From the NCBI GenBank assembly GCA_021904315.1, contig CM038912.1:20409501-20473500 (forward strand): a stretch of 64,000 bases of DNA, written 5' to 3'. Positions 35,727 through 49,339 of the stretch are shown here, one piece after another. Under the pieces are notes generated by a model that worked only from the letters and a program-made list of their open reading frames with translations, did not search any database and was not told where the DNA came from. This DNA comes from Sphagnum magellanicum. Taxonomy: Eukaryota > Streptophyta > Sphagnopsida > Sphagnales > Sphagnaceae. How positions within the stretch are numbered: position 1 is the first letter of the stretch; each line of letters begins with the position of its first letter. The translations under genes were made by a program, and so were the position numbers.

Positions 35727-38700
35727 AGAGTCGAAAAGTTGTAAATGTATGAAATCCAGTTACCTGCATTCACAACATTTGATTTGAAAAAATAGCATTT
35801 AGAGACCTAAAGTATAGTATGTTAGTTGCAACCTCAAGTTGTAATACTCAGAACCCTAGTGTATTCAGAAAGCGACCTTAGAAGGATTAACTCTGGAGGT
35901 GATATTTGAAGGCGCGGCTCAAGCATGAGAGAACTCACAGTGCATTTGCATAAGAGAAAAAAGCAGAGATATGTACTGCAATGTCAGTGATATTCACTCT
36001 GTGGGAGTCCAATAGCAAGATTTCTCGAGATTCTTTCAACACTTACACCAGACTTGTATTGTCAACCCATTCCCATTGATTATGCATTCATTTTCTGATA
36101 GAAATAAAATACCAAGCCAATTGAATTAGGTTACTGCCATACTTGTTGAACTGTATTGTACTATGGTCATCCATAAGATACACCAAGTTTCTGACCTGGT
36201 GGATTGAGTGCAGTCAATTCAACGTCCTACCATCTCCTTGATGCAACAGACTTCCTCTGCCTGCTTGTGGGCAGCAGAATTACCTTTCCAGTGCTTCAAA
36301 GTTTTACAAATTCACCATGTTCAAATAAACAATGGTACAAGATGATCTGGTTCACACCATAAATGACTTGAATTCTCCTTGCAACCTTGTATACGATCAG
36401 CACAGTTTCTGCTAGTAGTGCACATTAGAAGATAATTATGGGAAGCTTTAGCCACAGTGCTGCTGGTTAGCATAACAAAACCTAAAGAGAAGAAGAGGGG
36501 AACAATATGCAAGAGGAACACAGAGAGGAAACAAATAAGATGGAGAACGTTTAAGAGCAAATTTGCTGTTTTGAAGGACATTAAAAGAAGGCCTTGAAAA
36601 GCTCCCCTTCTAGGAATGAAGAATTTGAAATAATAGTCATTCTGACATTGAAGTTGGTCATTCTACCAATTCCACAGATGGCACAAGAAACAGAAATCTT
36701 TCCTTTATTGTTAAACAAAGTTACCTCTCGTTCTTTTCGATAGAGTTGGAAGAGTAATCACTTCTCTTCAGAAAGGAGAGACTACTTAAGCTCGCCATTT
36801 TAGCTACAAATTTTTTTTTGAACAAGGTATAAAACTGACTATTGAATATTCCAAATTTGGCAGATTCTGAAATATTCACATTCACTTGAGGCATGCATAT
36901 AATAGTAACGTCTGCATATTCTGGCTGAAAACACTTGTTTTATATGTCAACTTTTAAGCCTTTTCAATCCTGGTAGGTATGTATTGCTGCTAAATCCACA
37001 AAAGTCTACCTCAGAATATGCAAATCATTCAATTTCCTTCAATTCAAAGGAATTGGGACTCAGCCATTTATGTATGCATTAGCAGACTCATTTCCATAAC
37101 CCCTGAAAAGTTGTTTAACCATTGCTTTCACAAAACTCATGACATGGATAATTATTACATTGGATATATACAATAACCCCATTGTGTAGTGACGAAAAGC
37201 TTCCCTCTCCAAGAAACAAACATGCTGAGCCATTGTGTGATGGTCACTCTGAACATTCTTGAAAAAAAGAAAAAGAAAAGACTTGAGTCATTGCATAATT
37301 GTGCAAAGCTTGAAACAACAGAATCCTCGTTCCATTCCACCTTATACCTTCTTGTTGTTTCTATACTAGCATATTAGACTATTTTGCACAAGTTCAGTTC
37401 CAGTAAATAATAATACATTGGTGTTGGCTATCAAACTACTAGCACTCATTCTTATCAGTTTTCAAGTACATTTGCAAATTTCAAGCAAATAAGTGAACTG
37501 CTGCATTTGTATTCATGAAAGTGTACAAATATCTGTCAGTGTTGGTTATCACACTGGCTCAAAGGTCACTAAATACGGAGTTTGCTGTTATTTCTGACGT
37601 TTTTGAGAACCAAACATGTGAGACATACCAATTATTTGCCAGGTGCAAATATGAAGGTGTACATAGTATAGTCAACTGGCTACCAGTCCTATGTCCTTGT
37701 GTGTGACAGTGCCTCCAACTAGGACTCCTGTGGGGTTTGGGTTTTTGCCCACCACGTACCAGCATCGCACTTGCACCCTGTACAGTTTCAGGAAATTTTG
37801 TCTTGAGTTTTTGAGCATTCTCCTGCTCAGTTTCAAAGGCTGGTGGTGAGAACATACAAGAAATACATAAATCTGAGCTTGTGAAATATACACTAGTAAT
37901 GCCAAAATGGCTGACAAGTGGTGGGCATTTTTGGCACTTACATCCAGCGCAAGTATCACTACAGCTTGTATCTATGATTACTTAAGCTCATCACCAGCAC
38001 ACAGTATTGTTGGATGACTAACAAGTTTTTATATTCCTTGAAGCCACTAGAAGCTGCTTGTGGACCCAGGACTTCAGTACTTGCAAGCCTAGGTGCCATT
38101 GGCCTGTGTGCTATTGTCAAGTAGAGGAGACAAAGGCTAGAGTGATCCATTGAACAGTGTCACTCCATTGTGGGGTTCCTTTGATAACTCAGCTAAAGGA
38201 AGAGGTATTGGAATCCTTCGTTGCCTAGCAACAACTTCTTCGGATTCCATTTCAGTAGTATTGGTAATAACTTGAAGGTTGCAATGATTGCAGCATGGGA
38301 TCGATGGTTGCTGGTGTGATTCTCACTGAACTTATGACATGAATTTCCAGAACTTTTTCGTTCACAATCCTACGTTCATAAATGTGAAATAGAATTCATA
38401 GAACAGGATCCAAAGGAGTTTGTTAGAATATGATTTGCCACCAATTTTTCATGAGTAAAATAGAGAGGCTTGAAAAACTGAGACTTTCCTCAAGGGTTTG
38501 GAATTGGGTAATAACCACAAACTCTACTTGAAATGTCCCCCTCAAGCAACCCTAATGGGTGCAAACATAGTAAAACAAGCCATTAGTCCAAGGCTAGAGT
38601 GTTTTTTTTAATAACAAAGCACTCATGTAGGTTCCATACATATAACACAATTTCTTCCAAAATTAAATGGAAATGTATTGCATAATATACTAGAACTCCG

Positions 38701-40280
38701 TGACCGGGTAAAAAAGCTCTGGATTAATCCAAGGTTATTTAATTTCAATTCAAAAATCTCACAATAAAAGTAATGACTCTATTTGCATTTTATCTTCCTC
38801 TTTTAAAAAATAAAACAAAATAATAAAAATTCAAAATGATAGATAATGTAATGTATTACCACATATTTTTGTATATGGTAGCCTGTAACCCAATGCAGCC
38901 TCTCTATAGAGCTTCACTAAATGCTCCATGACAACTTTTTTGACATCTCAAAATACAACTTTCTTGAGATGTTGTATCTCGAGATCATGGTTCACAAGGC
39001 TATCAACACTACCAAGCCAAGCACACATTATTGAGAAGAAGAACAACAATATCAATAGTGGGGTCCAACCACTCTATTAAGAATCGCATGTGCCCCCTTA
39101 GACCATTGTTTTATTTTTAGAATCTTTTTGAAATCATTTTGATACATGATTCAAAAAAAATTTAAAAATTTTAAATTTTTCTTAATACTATTATGTTAAT
39201 GTGTATATTTAAAAAATCCAAAAATATGTCATTGAAAAATACTTTCAAATCGTGCTTTTAGTGTCAAAATTGCTTTAAGCTACTTTTATGCAACTTTTAA
39301 ACAATGGTTACAAGAGGTTAAAAGTCCTTATATGTATTTTTCACTCATTAGATTGATTCCAAATTTTTATGACATGTACATAATGTATTCACAATAACAC
39401 TTTATAAAAAATATTTTTTATTTTTTTTACAATCCAAAATTCAAAAAATTAAACAATGGTTACAATTGCTTTTGGTACATGTTAGTATGACTACACCTAG
39501 TGGCATCAATAACATAGTTGTTGAAATAAAATACTTTCTCGGAATCAATTCCACACAAGTATGAAAATAGATTTTTTTTTAAAAAAGACTTCAATGATTG
39601 TAGTTGTGCATTATAAAGTATGGATTAAATTTGTTCAAAAAGTTCAACTCGGACTTGTTCTTTGCAAAAAATTACCTCATAAAGGAGTCAAGAAATTTCA
39701 AAGCCTATGAGTGAAGTATCCTCACTTAGCTTATATAATACAACATTGCTTGTGAATAAGGCCACAACAAACACATTGAATGACAAAATATGGATAATTC
39801 CATGCTGAGATATTGACCACCTACAAATAATGGCGAGGTTTACACAAGTTTGGAAAGATGTGTGTTTTGGCAACAAATATTCCACTTCATGAAGGAGAAC
39901 AACAAGGAAACCAACATTTCTATAAATTTGGCCACATATTGTAATGCAAAACAAATATATAATCCTTAGAATGAAGTTTGTTTAATAGGGTTGAAATGCC
40001 TATAATATGTTTACAATATGATGCAATTGTCAAATGCAAGAAGTTGAACACTTACCAAAAAATAATTTAGAAACATCTTGGCAACATTACTTCATGTTTC
40101 TAACAAGGAAGCTTCAAGCACACATGCACTAACCCTAATCTTGCAGACATAAAAATTATAGTGTGCACATTTGTAGCATTTTTTAATGGGTTGTCCAATG
40201 GAAAAGAAAATATGTGAAACATTGTTGAATACCATGTGTCTAACATTGAAAGCTTCTTCATGCCATGTTTTCCCTCTTGC
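35727..40280. other. Intergenic DNA without a recognisable gene
   Basis: Up to about 38.5 kb the sequence is moderately AT-rich with many short frames, none with a recognisable domain. From 38.5 kb it becomes very AT-rich. Nothing is supported. Confidence 0.35.
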
Positions 40281-40286
40281 ATAGTA

Positions 40287-40935
40287 ATGGCATCTTCTTC
40301 TTTCACTCATCATTTCTGTGACACAATTTTTCATTTATGTGACATGATTGTTACTTGTGCCACAAATCACAAACACAATTGCAAGAAAGAAATGGGGAAT
40401 TACAAGATTCAATCATGCCTACCAAGTAGTATCAGCAAATGTAGGTCCCCAAAAAGCTCTCAATGTAATATATGGCTTCCAAGCCATGGTAGTTTTGAAG
40501 AAGCAACCCTAAATACATAACACATAAAAAAGGCTTTATCTTGCAAATTGTGAAAAATAGCCAAGCACATTTGCAAGAGAAAAATGGGGAATTACAAGAC
40601 TAAAAATCATTATGCTTTTCAAGAAACATTAACAATGTAGGTCCCCAAAAAGTTTTCAATGTAATAGCCATATGGCTTCCAAGCCATGGTAGCTTTGAAG
40701 AAGTGACCCAAATACATAATAATGGCATCTTCTCTCACTGATCATCTCTATGACACTTTTGTTGTTCATTCCACAAACCCCAGACACATGTGCAAGAGAA
40801 AAATGGGGGATTATAAGACTAAGAATCATCATGCCTGTTAAAAAACATCAGCAATGTAGGTCCACAAAAAGCTTTCAATGTAATAGGCATATTGCTTCTT
40901 CCAAGCCATGGTAGCTTTGAAAAAGCAAAATCCAA
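40287..40935. repeat. Three diverged copies of a ~200-bp repeat
   Basis: Each copy has GCAAGAGAAAAATGGGGAAT, then a CATCA or CATTA segment, AATGTAGGTCCCCAAAAAG, TTTCAATGTAATA and TTCCAAGCCATGGTAG. The shared AATGGGGAAT anchor is at 40391, 40583 and 40802. The first and third copies also share ATGGCATCTTCT at their start. The unit is palindromic at CCATGG. No continuous frame is conserved between copies. Confidence 0.7.
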
Positions 40936-40939
40936 ATGC

Positions 40940-43900
40940 AAAACAGATCAAAAGCTTTTGCAACTTTCTTACAAACCACAAAAAAAATTCACCCATGTTG
41001 GATTAGTAAAAAACAAATAAGAAATTTGAGACTTTGGGGGCTTTGAAAGAAACCTACCTTCTTCTTGGTCTTATGTTGAAGGAGCCAATGTTGGTGTTTT
41101 GCTAGCAGGTGGAGGAGGAATGAGAACCCTATTAACCCCTTGAATAGAAAGCCGACCATCAATGTAAATATCATGATTGAAAAAATGAACAGAAAAAATG
41201 TGCGAAATTCTTGCCTTCTCCAATCTCAACCATTCTAGGACAAGAATTAAGGATTCTTAAATTAAGTGTCTTTTCATACTTAAAAAAATTAGGGCACACA
41301 AATATACATGGCTTGAAGCCATAGATTTTAGATAAATCCAAAGAATTTATCATCCATTTGATGAAAAATCTCTTAGTGTCAAAATATTTTTTCAATGCTA
41401 ATTTCTTTTATAACATTAATTTGGCATAATGTGTTCAATGTTTAAGGAAATTGATGTTAAAATAACAAATAACATGTTATATATTTATATATATATATAT
41501 ATATACAATTTTTAACATTAAACATTGCATCACATCCAATTTTCATGAAAGTGTAACCTTACATTTTTTTATATGACAAAAATTCATGTATTTTCTAAGA
41601 TCAAAAGCATGTTCAAAGTTTATAGTTTCAAGTTTTTTTTCAATTTCAAGCCCTCATGATCATAAATATAGGGACTTCCATGCATTTTGAAAATAAATGG
41701 TGTAGTTTAATATATAATAAATGACATTTTAAATAAAAAGGATCAAATAAAAAATTGTTTACTCAAGTCCTTATATCAATAGATGAGGAAATGAAACATT
41801 TGAAATCCACTCAAAAGTGATTATCAAAGGGATTTATCAAATATGATCTATTTTAGGCCATTCAAAAATTCATAACATGTTTTTTAGTTCATGTTTTTTT
41901 ACCAAACTTTGTATATTTATGATTTTTTTGCTTTAAGATATCATATATTGAATCCCTATCAAATATTTCAAATAAAAACCATAAATAAAAATACATATAT
42001 ATTAAGGTGCAACCAAAAAATAATTTATATTTTTCAATTTCAAAAGTCCATTATTATATGTTTGATGTTATATATGTTATAATTTCTTGATTGTTTTTTC
42101 TTATTCAAGTTGACAATTTGAAACTAGTCATAAATTTAACATATTTATAAATGACTTACATACGAATAAACAATCAAATACATTTTAAAATATTTTTTTA
42201 ACATTGGACAATATCTATGTGAGCTTAAACGTAAATGATTTTATTTTTTAAATTGAGTTGATTGTGGCTGCTTAACTACCTAGTCATCCCAAGGCTTGAA
42301 AAAAAAACCCAAAAAATGAAATTATCTAGATATATTCAAATACCATTATTGGTCCATTATAACCCTGAATCTTCTTCCCTAGCAATAATAAACATCAAGA
42401 TAGTACCAGCACTGAATGGGCAGCTTGATTTACTTGACTGAATGTGATCTTCAAAAGACTTACCACATCTGAGTAGTAGAGTTTGGCATGCTCAATAATG
42501 GTCTGCCAAGTTCACAATCGACAATAGGTCGGTGAGCCTCAATAATAAGATTACCTACCCATCTTCAATAAAATCCCAAACATGTTATTATGCAAAGTTC
42601 AAACTGTACCAAAATAGATAGTGAAAATTGGAGTTCGGTTCATGAGATCTAGAAATGTCATAAGTACAAAATTTTGCAAGCAGGATATAGTGAAGTACTC
42701 TTGCAGATAAGAGCAGTTTCTTTCCTTCTTAGAAATTCCAGAAGAAGAGATGCCTACTTCAAATATAATACATACATTATAAGCACCTCTCACTCATCCA
42801 GTACTCATTGATGCAGGAGCTACAGTTTCTGCAGCTCACTCTTGTAGCTCCCCTTCCTTCCTTCACGACTGAGCATGAGTGCAACCAGATTGTGTCTATC
42901 AAAGCCCCTCTTCAGTCTGTCCATAGATAAAAATTCCAGTTCCAGAGTTTGTAGTTTGTACCTTGTACCAACATACTGACTCTTATTCCAAATTGCAGTT
43001 GGACATTGCAGGTTGGGATTTGGGTTGGGACAGGTGAGAGAGACAGACAGGACTAACAAAATGTGTGTGTGCTTGCTGTACCTAGACCACATATGTAAAG
43101 GTGCATGCAAAAAATGAGCTTTGTGATAAGAGGGATGGAGTCAGAGCTCTGTGATCATCAGAGGTTCCACATGGAAAATTGAAGCCAACATGATGTGCAT
43201 GCCTCCTCGGTATGTGTACCCTTTGTCCTCTGTGCTGGTACAAGCTTTACCCAGTTGCCTGCTATTAAAACCATTGGGCAGGGAAGGTTTGGCTTTGGAG
43301 CCTCATCAGCAGGCTATTTTTTTTCTAGTGGCAAAACTGTTGTCAGATCTCTTGAAATATGAAATATGGGTCTGGCACAACAACAATGATTTTTATTGTA
43401 TTTTATTTTGTGGTGAATTCTCGGAAAATTTTGACCTTGAAAATTAAAAAATGGAATATATTCTGTCTCAAAATTCCTGTTTCTATAAGCCAAATTTGCC
43501 AAGCTTTTGAGTTTGTTTTTTCTTTTGGTGTAGATTTTTGGCACAGTTTTTAGTTCTGGGCACTTTTTCATCTGTTTACTACTGTTTGAACCAGTGTTGG
43601 CCGGTTATTAACTTTTTTTAATAACCGGCTGATTTCGTGTTTTAATTTTTGGAATCAAAGAATTGAGGTGGTTCTATTATTTAAAAAATATCAATTTTAA
43701 TATCCTTATCAAAAAAAAATTCCTTGTGCCAATGCGTTCTTTTACAACTAGTTCTTATTTCATTCATATTAGTCAGTTATATTTAGCTAATTCTTTAACA
43801 TCAATTTAAATATATAAAAATTTGCAAATTTTCAAAGGTTTCATAGGCCTAGAAAAACTAGCAAGTTTCATTACAAAGATTTAATATTCCAAACAAACCT

Positions 43901-43960
43901 TCAGGGGAAAAAAATCACAAGATTAGTTGGTTTTCAATTCATCTTGTTCAAATGAGTTTT
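40940..43960. other. AT-rich intergenic DNA without a recognisable gene
   Basis: A (TA)n tract lies near 41481-41505. A moderately GC-richer patch at 42780-43330 has no recognisable frame. The stretch near 43320-43560 resembles part of the 30.6-31.6 kb duplicated unit. Confidence 0.35.
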
Positions 43961-43979
43961 CAAACTCATCTTTTCTTTT

Positions 43980-44720
43980 TTCTGAATCTACTTAGAATTT
44001 ATCAATTCTACAAAATTAAAAGGAACCTTGCAATCAACGTTTGCATCATTTCGTTGATTCTTATTCATAAAAATTAATTTCTCAAGGTTATTTGATTGTA
44101 AGTGGTATCTCTTCAAATTGGTGAGAATGTTGGCAAGGAAAAATATTCTTTTAGTTTCAATTTGAAAACCAAAAGGTTAATAATTGGGAACATGAATTCA
44201 TTTTCCCCCCACCATTCCAAAAAGCATTTGATGTCTTTTGCATTCACCTAATATCTTCGAAATATAAAAAATTCTTGAATAACAAGCTCCCTCATAGGTT
44301 CACTAGTGCTTACTACCATTTCAAAGATGTCTAAACTAATATCTTCATAATTTTTGTCAACAAAAGAACTTTCAACCTCAAACAATGGATGTAAATGATG
44401 ATAAAACTTCAAAAGCATAAAAAGCAAGGATCTCCTATCATACCTTTTAGCTATGGCACCCCTTGCCCATGACCCATAATTAAAGAAGAGATTAAGTTCA
44501 AACTTTTGAACCTTGAATTTAACATTAAGAACAACATATTGTGAACTCTCCTTTCATCATATTTTGTCAAGGAGAAAATGAAAGAATCAATGACCCCACA
44601 AACTCCCTACTTTATGTTCTTTGCAAAAAGTCCACAACTCAATATTTAAGTCTAAATCTTCATCAATCAAAGCAACATCCAAAACAAAAGATTGTTCATT
44701 TTTTTATGTAACCTTGCAAA
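43980..44720 (-). pseudogene. hAT transposase remnant, copy 4 (C-terminal part)
   Basis: Reading downwards from about 44480: GSWARGAIAKRYD, then VSTSEPMRELVIQEFF, an EWWGENEFMFPIINLLVF segment that matches the WW..E..FP start of the hAT dimerisation domain, KRIFFLANILTNLKRY, and LQSNNLEKLIFMNKN near 44075. These are the usual last blocks of a hAT transposase, broken by frameshifts. The N-terminal and catalytic core parts were not found upstream, so the copy is truncated. Confidence 0.65.
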
Positions 44721-44899
44721 AATTTATTGATAAACACACTATAGATTAGGAAAATGTACAAAAGGGTTTTTTTTAAAAGGAGAATATGCAAGACGTCAAG
44801 TTAGCTCAAACTAGATGTCAAAACCTATCCATGTCAAAAACCAACCTCTTGTAGTAGGTCGGCCATATTTTCCAACTGCTTACAATAAGTTAGTCAAGG

Positions 44900-47510
44900 A
44901 GATGGGAGGTGTGTCTTGAAGGGGTGGAAGTCAAGAAGTAACTAGGCTTAGAGTTACCACCCGACTTAAGATGGAAGATCGTTGTAGCCTTTGCAATGTG
45001 ATTGAGATTTTTTTGCCGAAGAAAAGTAACCAAGACAGAAAGAAGAGGGCCTTCTAGCCCTTTCAAACTCTAAATGGCATTGGCACGATTATGTAAAAAC
45101 ACATTCACCTACTTATGTAAACATCCAAATACCTTCACTACTAAGGGAAAGAATTGATTGAAGGGTGTCAATCACAATAATTTTGTTTTTGGCTTGAATC
45201 GCATTGGAAGTAGCAAATCCTTGGGTGGCGTAAGATCGGGGAAGTAACACATGGGTTGGTAATGACAATGTCAACTAAGGTGCAAATGCCATTTTTGGTG
45301 AACACAATGTTGACTCATTGATAGGAGAAATTGAATGTGTTTGAAGGAAATGCATGTAGTTGTTCTCACCCCATGTGGAAACCAACATCCTGCATAATGG
45401 CAACAAAGGTGTCGTGAACTACATCATGGGTTCATATACGATTATTGGCATGAGCACAACATAAAAGGTGGATACCCATAAGGTCAGTGGAATGTGTGCA
45501 CACACATCGAAGGATACCTACAATGAAGGGATGGGCAATCCAAGTCGTATTTGAAACATTATGAAAAAAATTGGGGAATTTAATCGAAAGCTTGAGAAAA
45601 TTAATCGAACTATAAGCCAAACACTCACCCCTAGGCCAGAACATGATAAAATTCAAGCATGATGGGCTTCAAATATCCCGTCAAAGAACATGTTGGAAAG
45701 GGTATGATGGTGTAAACACTCCGAAATGGAATCTTGAAACTGGACCATTTGTTGATTAATGAGTTGTTTAAACAAAAGAGGATATGAACGAATTGGGGGT
45801 GGTAGGAGATCACATGCTACCTTGAAGTGTTGCTGGAAAAGGAAATTATTATTGTTGACTTGTGTTAAAGCTTCAAAAAGGAAGGGACGTTGATCAACCA
45901 TAAACCTAGAAACTATGATTGAAGCTACGAAAGCCCAACTCCCTAAATAGGCTACTAAGGCAATGGTGGTCGTCGATATGAACCCAAAGCCACCAAAATT
46001 TATTGGGAAAAAGACTTGTTTATAGGCTAGAGGTTTTTTTGGGTTGTTAAAGGATCCTGGACCCAAGAGGCACCCAAACACTTAAAGGAAGGAAGAGTCA
46101 AAATAAGTGAGGGATTTTATGAAGGTGGAAGAGGGAGGTGTAGATCATAAAAATTATGATGGTTATTACACAAAACAATGAGTTAGAATTCCCAAAGGTT
46201 ACTTGAACATCACCCATTCTAGGGAAAAGATCCACATGTTGAACATCCTCTAATAGGGCATATTTGATGAAGGATGATGTAAATAATGAAACGCTTAATG
46301 GAACTCCCAAAACTCTAATTCCACTTAATGGGGTGGTAAACTAGGATGGGGTGTTGAAGTCAAGTGGTAGGCCAAAGGATGACCATGCTACACATTTATG
46401 AAGTTGGATAGAAAGACCTATTACATGAAATTCAGTCTGGAAATGTTCATATGCAAATGATACAATAAAAGGGGGACCTATGATGTGAATGTCGTCCACA
46501 ATGAATGGAAATAAACTAAAAAGGAAATGATTACTTGTAGAACACAAAGCCCTAAAGTGGGCTAATGTGAAAAGTGCCCCTCCCAAAGGATCATCTTAGC
46601 AAGTTCCCATGGTAAAGGGGATGACTGTGACATTGCCTTCATAATTACAATGGTTGTAAAATAAGGGAGACTCAAATGCATAGAATGCACGAAAAAAAGG
46701 GATGAGTTACATGATGTCTCCACTTGCTACATAAAGTTCTTGAAATATGACCCATTTTGACATCGAAATTGAAGGTGTTTGCCACGTCTAGTTAGAGAAT
46801 AACTTAGTTGAGTTAAAGGTCTAGGGTGCACATGATGCCATGGACTATTGTTTCACAACCGCCCTTAATTGCAACTCCGAATTAGTGTGGGGAAAATATG
46901 TTGCAAAGGTGTCACAAAATTAATGGCATAAAGCGTGACTTGTGAATTAATACAATGTTTCCCACATTGTAATGGGACAAACTTCACCTAAAGACTTGGT
47001 CATGGCTAAGAGGTGGGTTGCGCCAAAGACACATGTAATTCGAAGTGGAATGTGACATTTAGCAATATGAGAATAAAGCTAAAATAATTAAAGGAATCTA
47101 GTCATTAAATCTTTTAGGTGAAAATAATCCCGAAGGTATTCAAAAACCATCCCAGAAGGACAACTTGTCGACATATGGGGCATGCATTGGAATACTAGTT
47201 TGAAGGAATTAAAAATAAGTTCAAGGTCTTGGTCTAGTTTGTAATCTTTTAGGAAAAGTTAGAAATAGCTATTTAATTCAAGGTGTAGTGTGGTGAGAGC
47301 TAAGGTGGTGTCAAAGGACATGGGTGTAAAAGAAAATGGTGCCAAGTCGTGGGTTGTTTTAGAATATTCCTTTACGCATCTAAAAACTAAACTACAAAGA
47401 AGGCATTTATGAGTTATGGGATCATGTTGGGGAAGAGGCATTGAACACGAACTTGCTGCCAAAGCTTGGGCTCGCAAAGAAAATTATTCTTGTAAGTTCA
47501 CTCAATCGCC
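44900..47510 (-). pseudogene. Reverse-transcriptase element remnant (non-LTR type)
   Basis: On the minus strand, reading downwards, frames match a reverse-transcriptase protein family that is common as repeats in plant genomes: FTPMSFDTTLALTTLHLEL (47259-47340); DPLGGALFTLAHFRAL (46530-46590), the palm region before the active site; and FPFIVDDIHIIGP (about 46470-46510), where the (A/V)DD pair is the catalytic box. Then come IRVLGVPL (46290-46310), the thumb-like FPINFGGFGFI (about 45970-46010), DLLPPPIRSYPLLFKQLI (about 45780), and a terminal Cys/His segment CVCTHSTDLMGIHLLCCAH (about 45440-45500). Stops and frameshifts break it. No ends were found. The class (LINE-like) is inferred from the RT only. 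Confidence 0.65.
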
Positions 47511-49330
47511 TACTAGAAAACATTTAAGTTGAATTCGTGTTTCTTTATGCCTTGTTACCCCACCATGAAGGGGCAAAGTAAGACACCATTGGGGTAAATG
47601 CCAAACTACCATCATAAGGTCTTGCGCTAACTTATCCAATGGAAAACAAAATGCCACTTATGCATCACATCATAAAACAATAAGGATGCAATTATAAAAT
47701 CAAAGATGACGAAAGCCTAAATGAAGGACCGAGGACATCCAAAGACAAAACCCAAATCCAAGTGTATGCAAACAAGGTGGGAACAAGGGGAGGTATTAAG
47801 TTGGGATGGTCATGGGGGTTTGGATAGATGAATTGGGTGCTTGATCAAAATGTTAATAACAAGCTAACCCTTGACTGGTAAATTGGTGCCAAATGGTGGG
47901 GCAAGAGACTTTAGGTGGAGGTTGCAAATGTGTCAAAGATATGAAGGTTGGGGGGTCTAATCATGTGCAACTAGAGGAGTCGATAAAGTGGAAAGGGGAA
48001 AAGGTCCTACATGTGCATGATCAAAGGGGTTTAGGAAAGTGTAAAGTTGGGGCCCCACATTCACACGAAGGGCTGGGATCCAATAAAGGGAATTAGTGGG
48101 TGGTGTGTGGTTTGTTAAAATGGGAAGGGGAACTAGTGGGAGGTGTGTGGTGTGCATGGGAAATGGGGTGAAAACTAAGTCTATGGTGGCACATGAGAAA
48201 GAAAATGGGCAATGGGAACAACAAGGTTTGATGGGACATAATGAACTAAGGGACATGGGACATTTAATGCCCATGAGGAAAGATGCCTAATAGGAGCACA
48301 TGCCCCACCTATTAAAGAAATACCTATTGCTACAAGGCAATCTCAATTTACAAAACCAACCATAGAAGATTAAAAAGATTGAAAGGAAAAATATAAGAAA
48401 CTACTTAAAGATCCTTGGTTAGGGCATTATGCCAAAGCCAAATCTTAATTTCATTAGAGGCTTGAATGGCATAATCACTATTGTGTTGGGTTCAACATGA
48501 CATAAACATCCTAATGCTAAAATATTATAAGTTTCACTTTTTGTTCCCAATCCTAAAGGACTTGAAATAGGTAACATTACACAAAAGTTTTTTAAAAAAC
48601 AACTATGGTGGACTAAATACCCTTTTCACAAAGATCTCAATCCACTTTAATAACTATGTAGAACAATGACCCAAAAAAATGTTAATTGGTTTTTTTTTTG
48701 GGACAAACTTTTCAATCAGGAAAATTATCTTCAAGTTCTAGGCCCACACACTTAAGAAGCCACTCTACTTTCTCATATTCCACGAGAACTTCGACCCTTG
48801 AAAAAAGAACCTACAAAAAGTCCAAAGTTTTTTCTAATAGGTTGATGCCCACAAGTTTAAGTCCAACAATCAATCTCATTGAAATCCCAGAGGTTTCATT
48901 AAAACACAAGCTCAAAATGAAACAAAAGCCCTAACCAAAACCAATACATTGGGTGCAAGTTGAAAAAAGTAAAATTAACTTTAATTGAATTTTTTTCACC
49001 ATTTTTTTTTCACTGTCTACTACTAGATGTGCTCCAATCCTTATAATCCTCCCCATCTACTAAGTTACTATTCCCTAATTCCTCCTTCACCTCGTCTCAA
49101 CTATCAATTTTCTTTAGTTCCTTACTTTTCACCACCTTCCAACCCCTTTTTCCCTTACTTTCCCCTTTTTCTTTTACTATTGGTTCTACTTCATCATGGA
49201 TTGATTGCAACAAATCTTAACTAAGATTCATTTTTCTTAAGCATCTCCACTCTTGCTACATTTCTTGTTTTTCCTTTTCTTTGAACCTCCATTGTTGTTA
49301 CACATATTTTCACTACTCCTACTTGGAAAA
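47511..49330. other. Intergenic DNA; possible 5' part of the RT element at 47.9-48.3 kb
   Basis: A 105-codon Pro/His-rich minus-strand frame at 47957-48274 lies upstream of the RT remnant in its direction and might be its first ORF. It has no recognisable domain. GGGAAGGGGAACTAGTGGG-type duplications occur at 48080-48150. Nothing else is supported. Confidence 0.3.
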
Positions 49331-49339
49331 CAACTATAA

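Noticed and set aside
40287-40935. Regularly spaced repeats as a CRISPR-like array
   Set aside because: The units are ~200 bp and diverged, there are no short repeat/spacer pairs, and the window is plant nuclear DNA.
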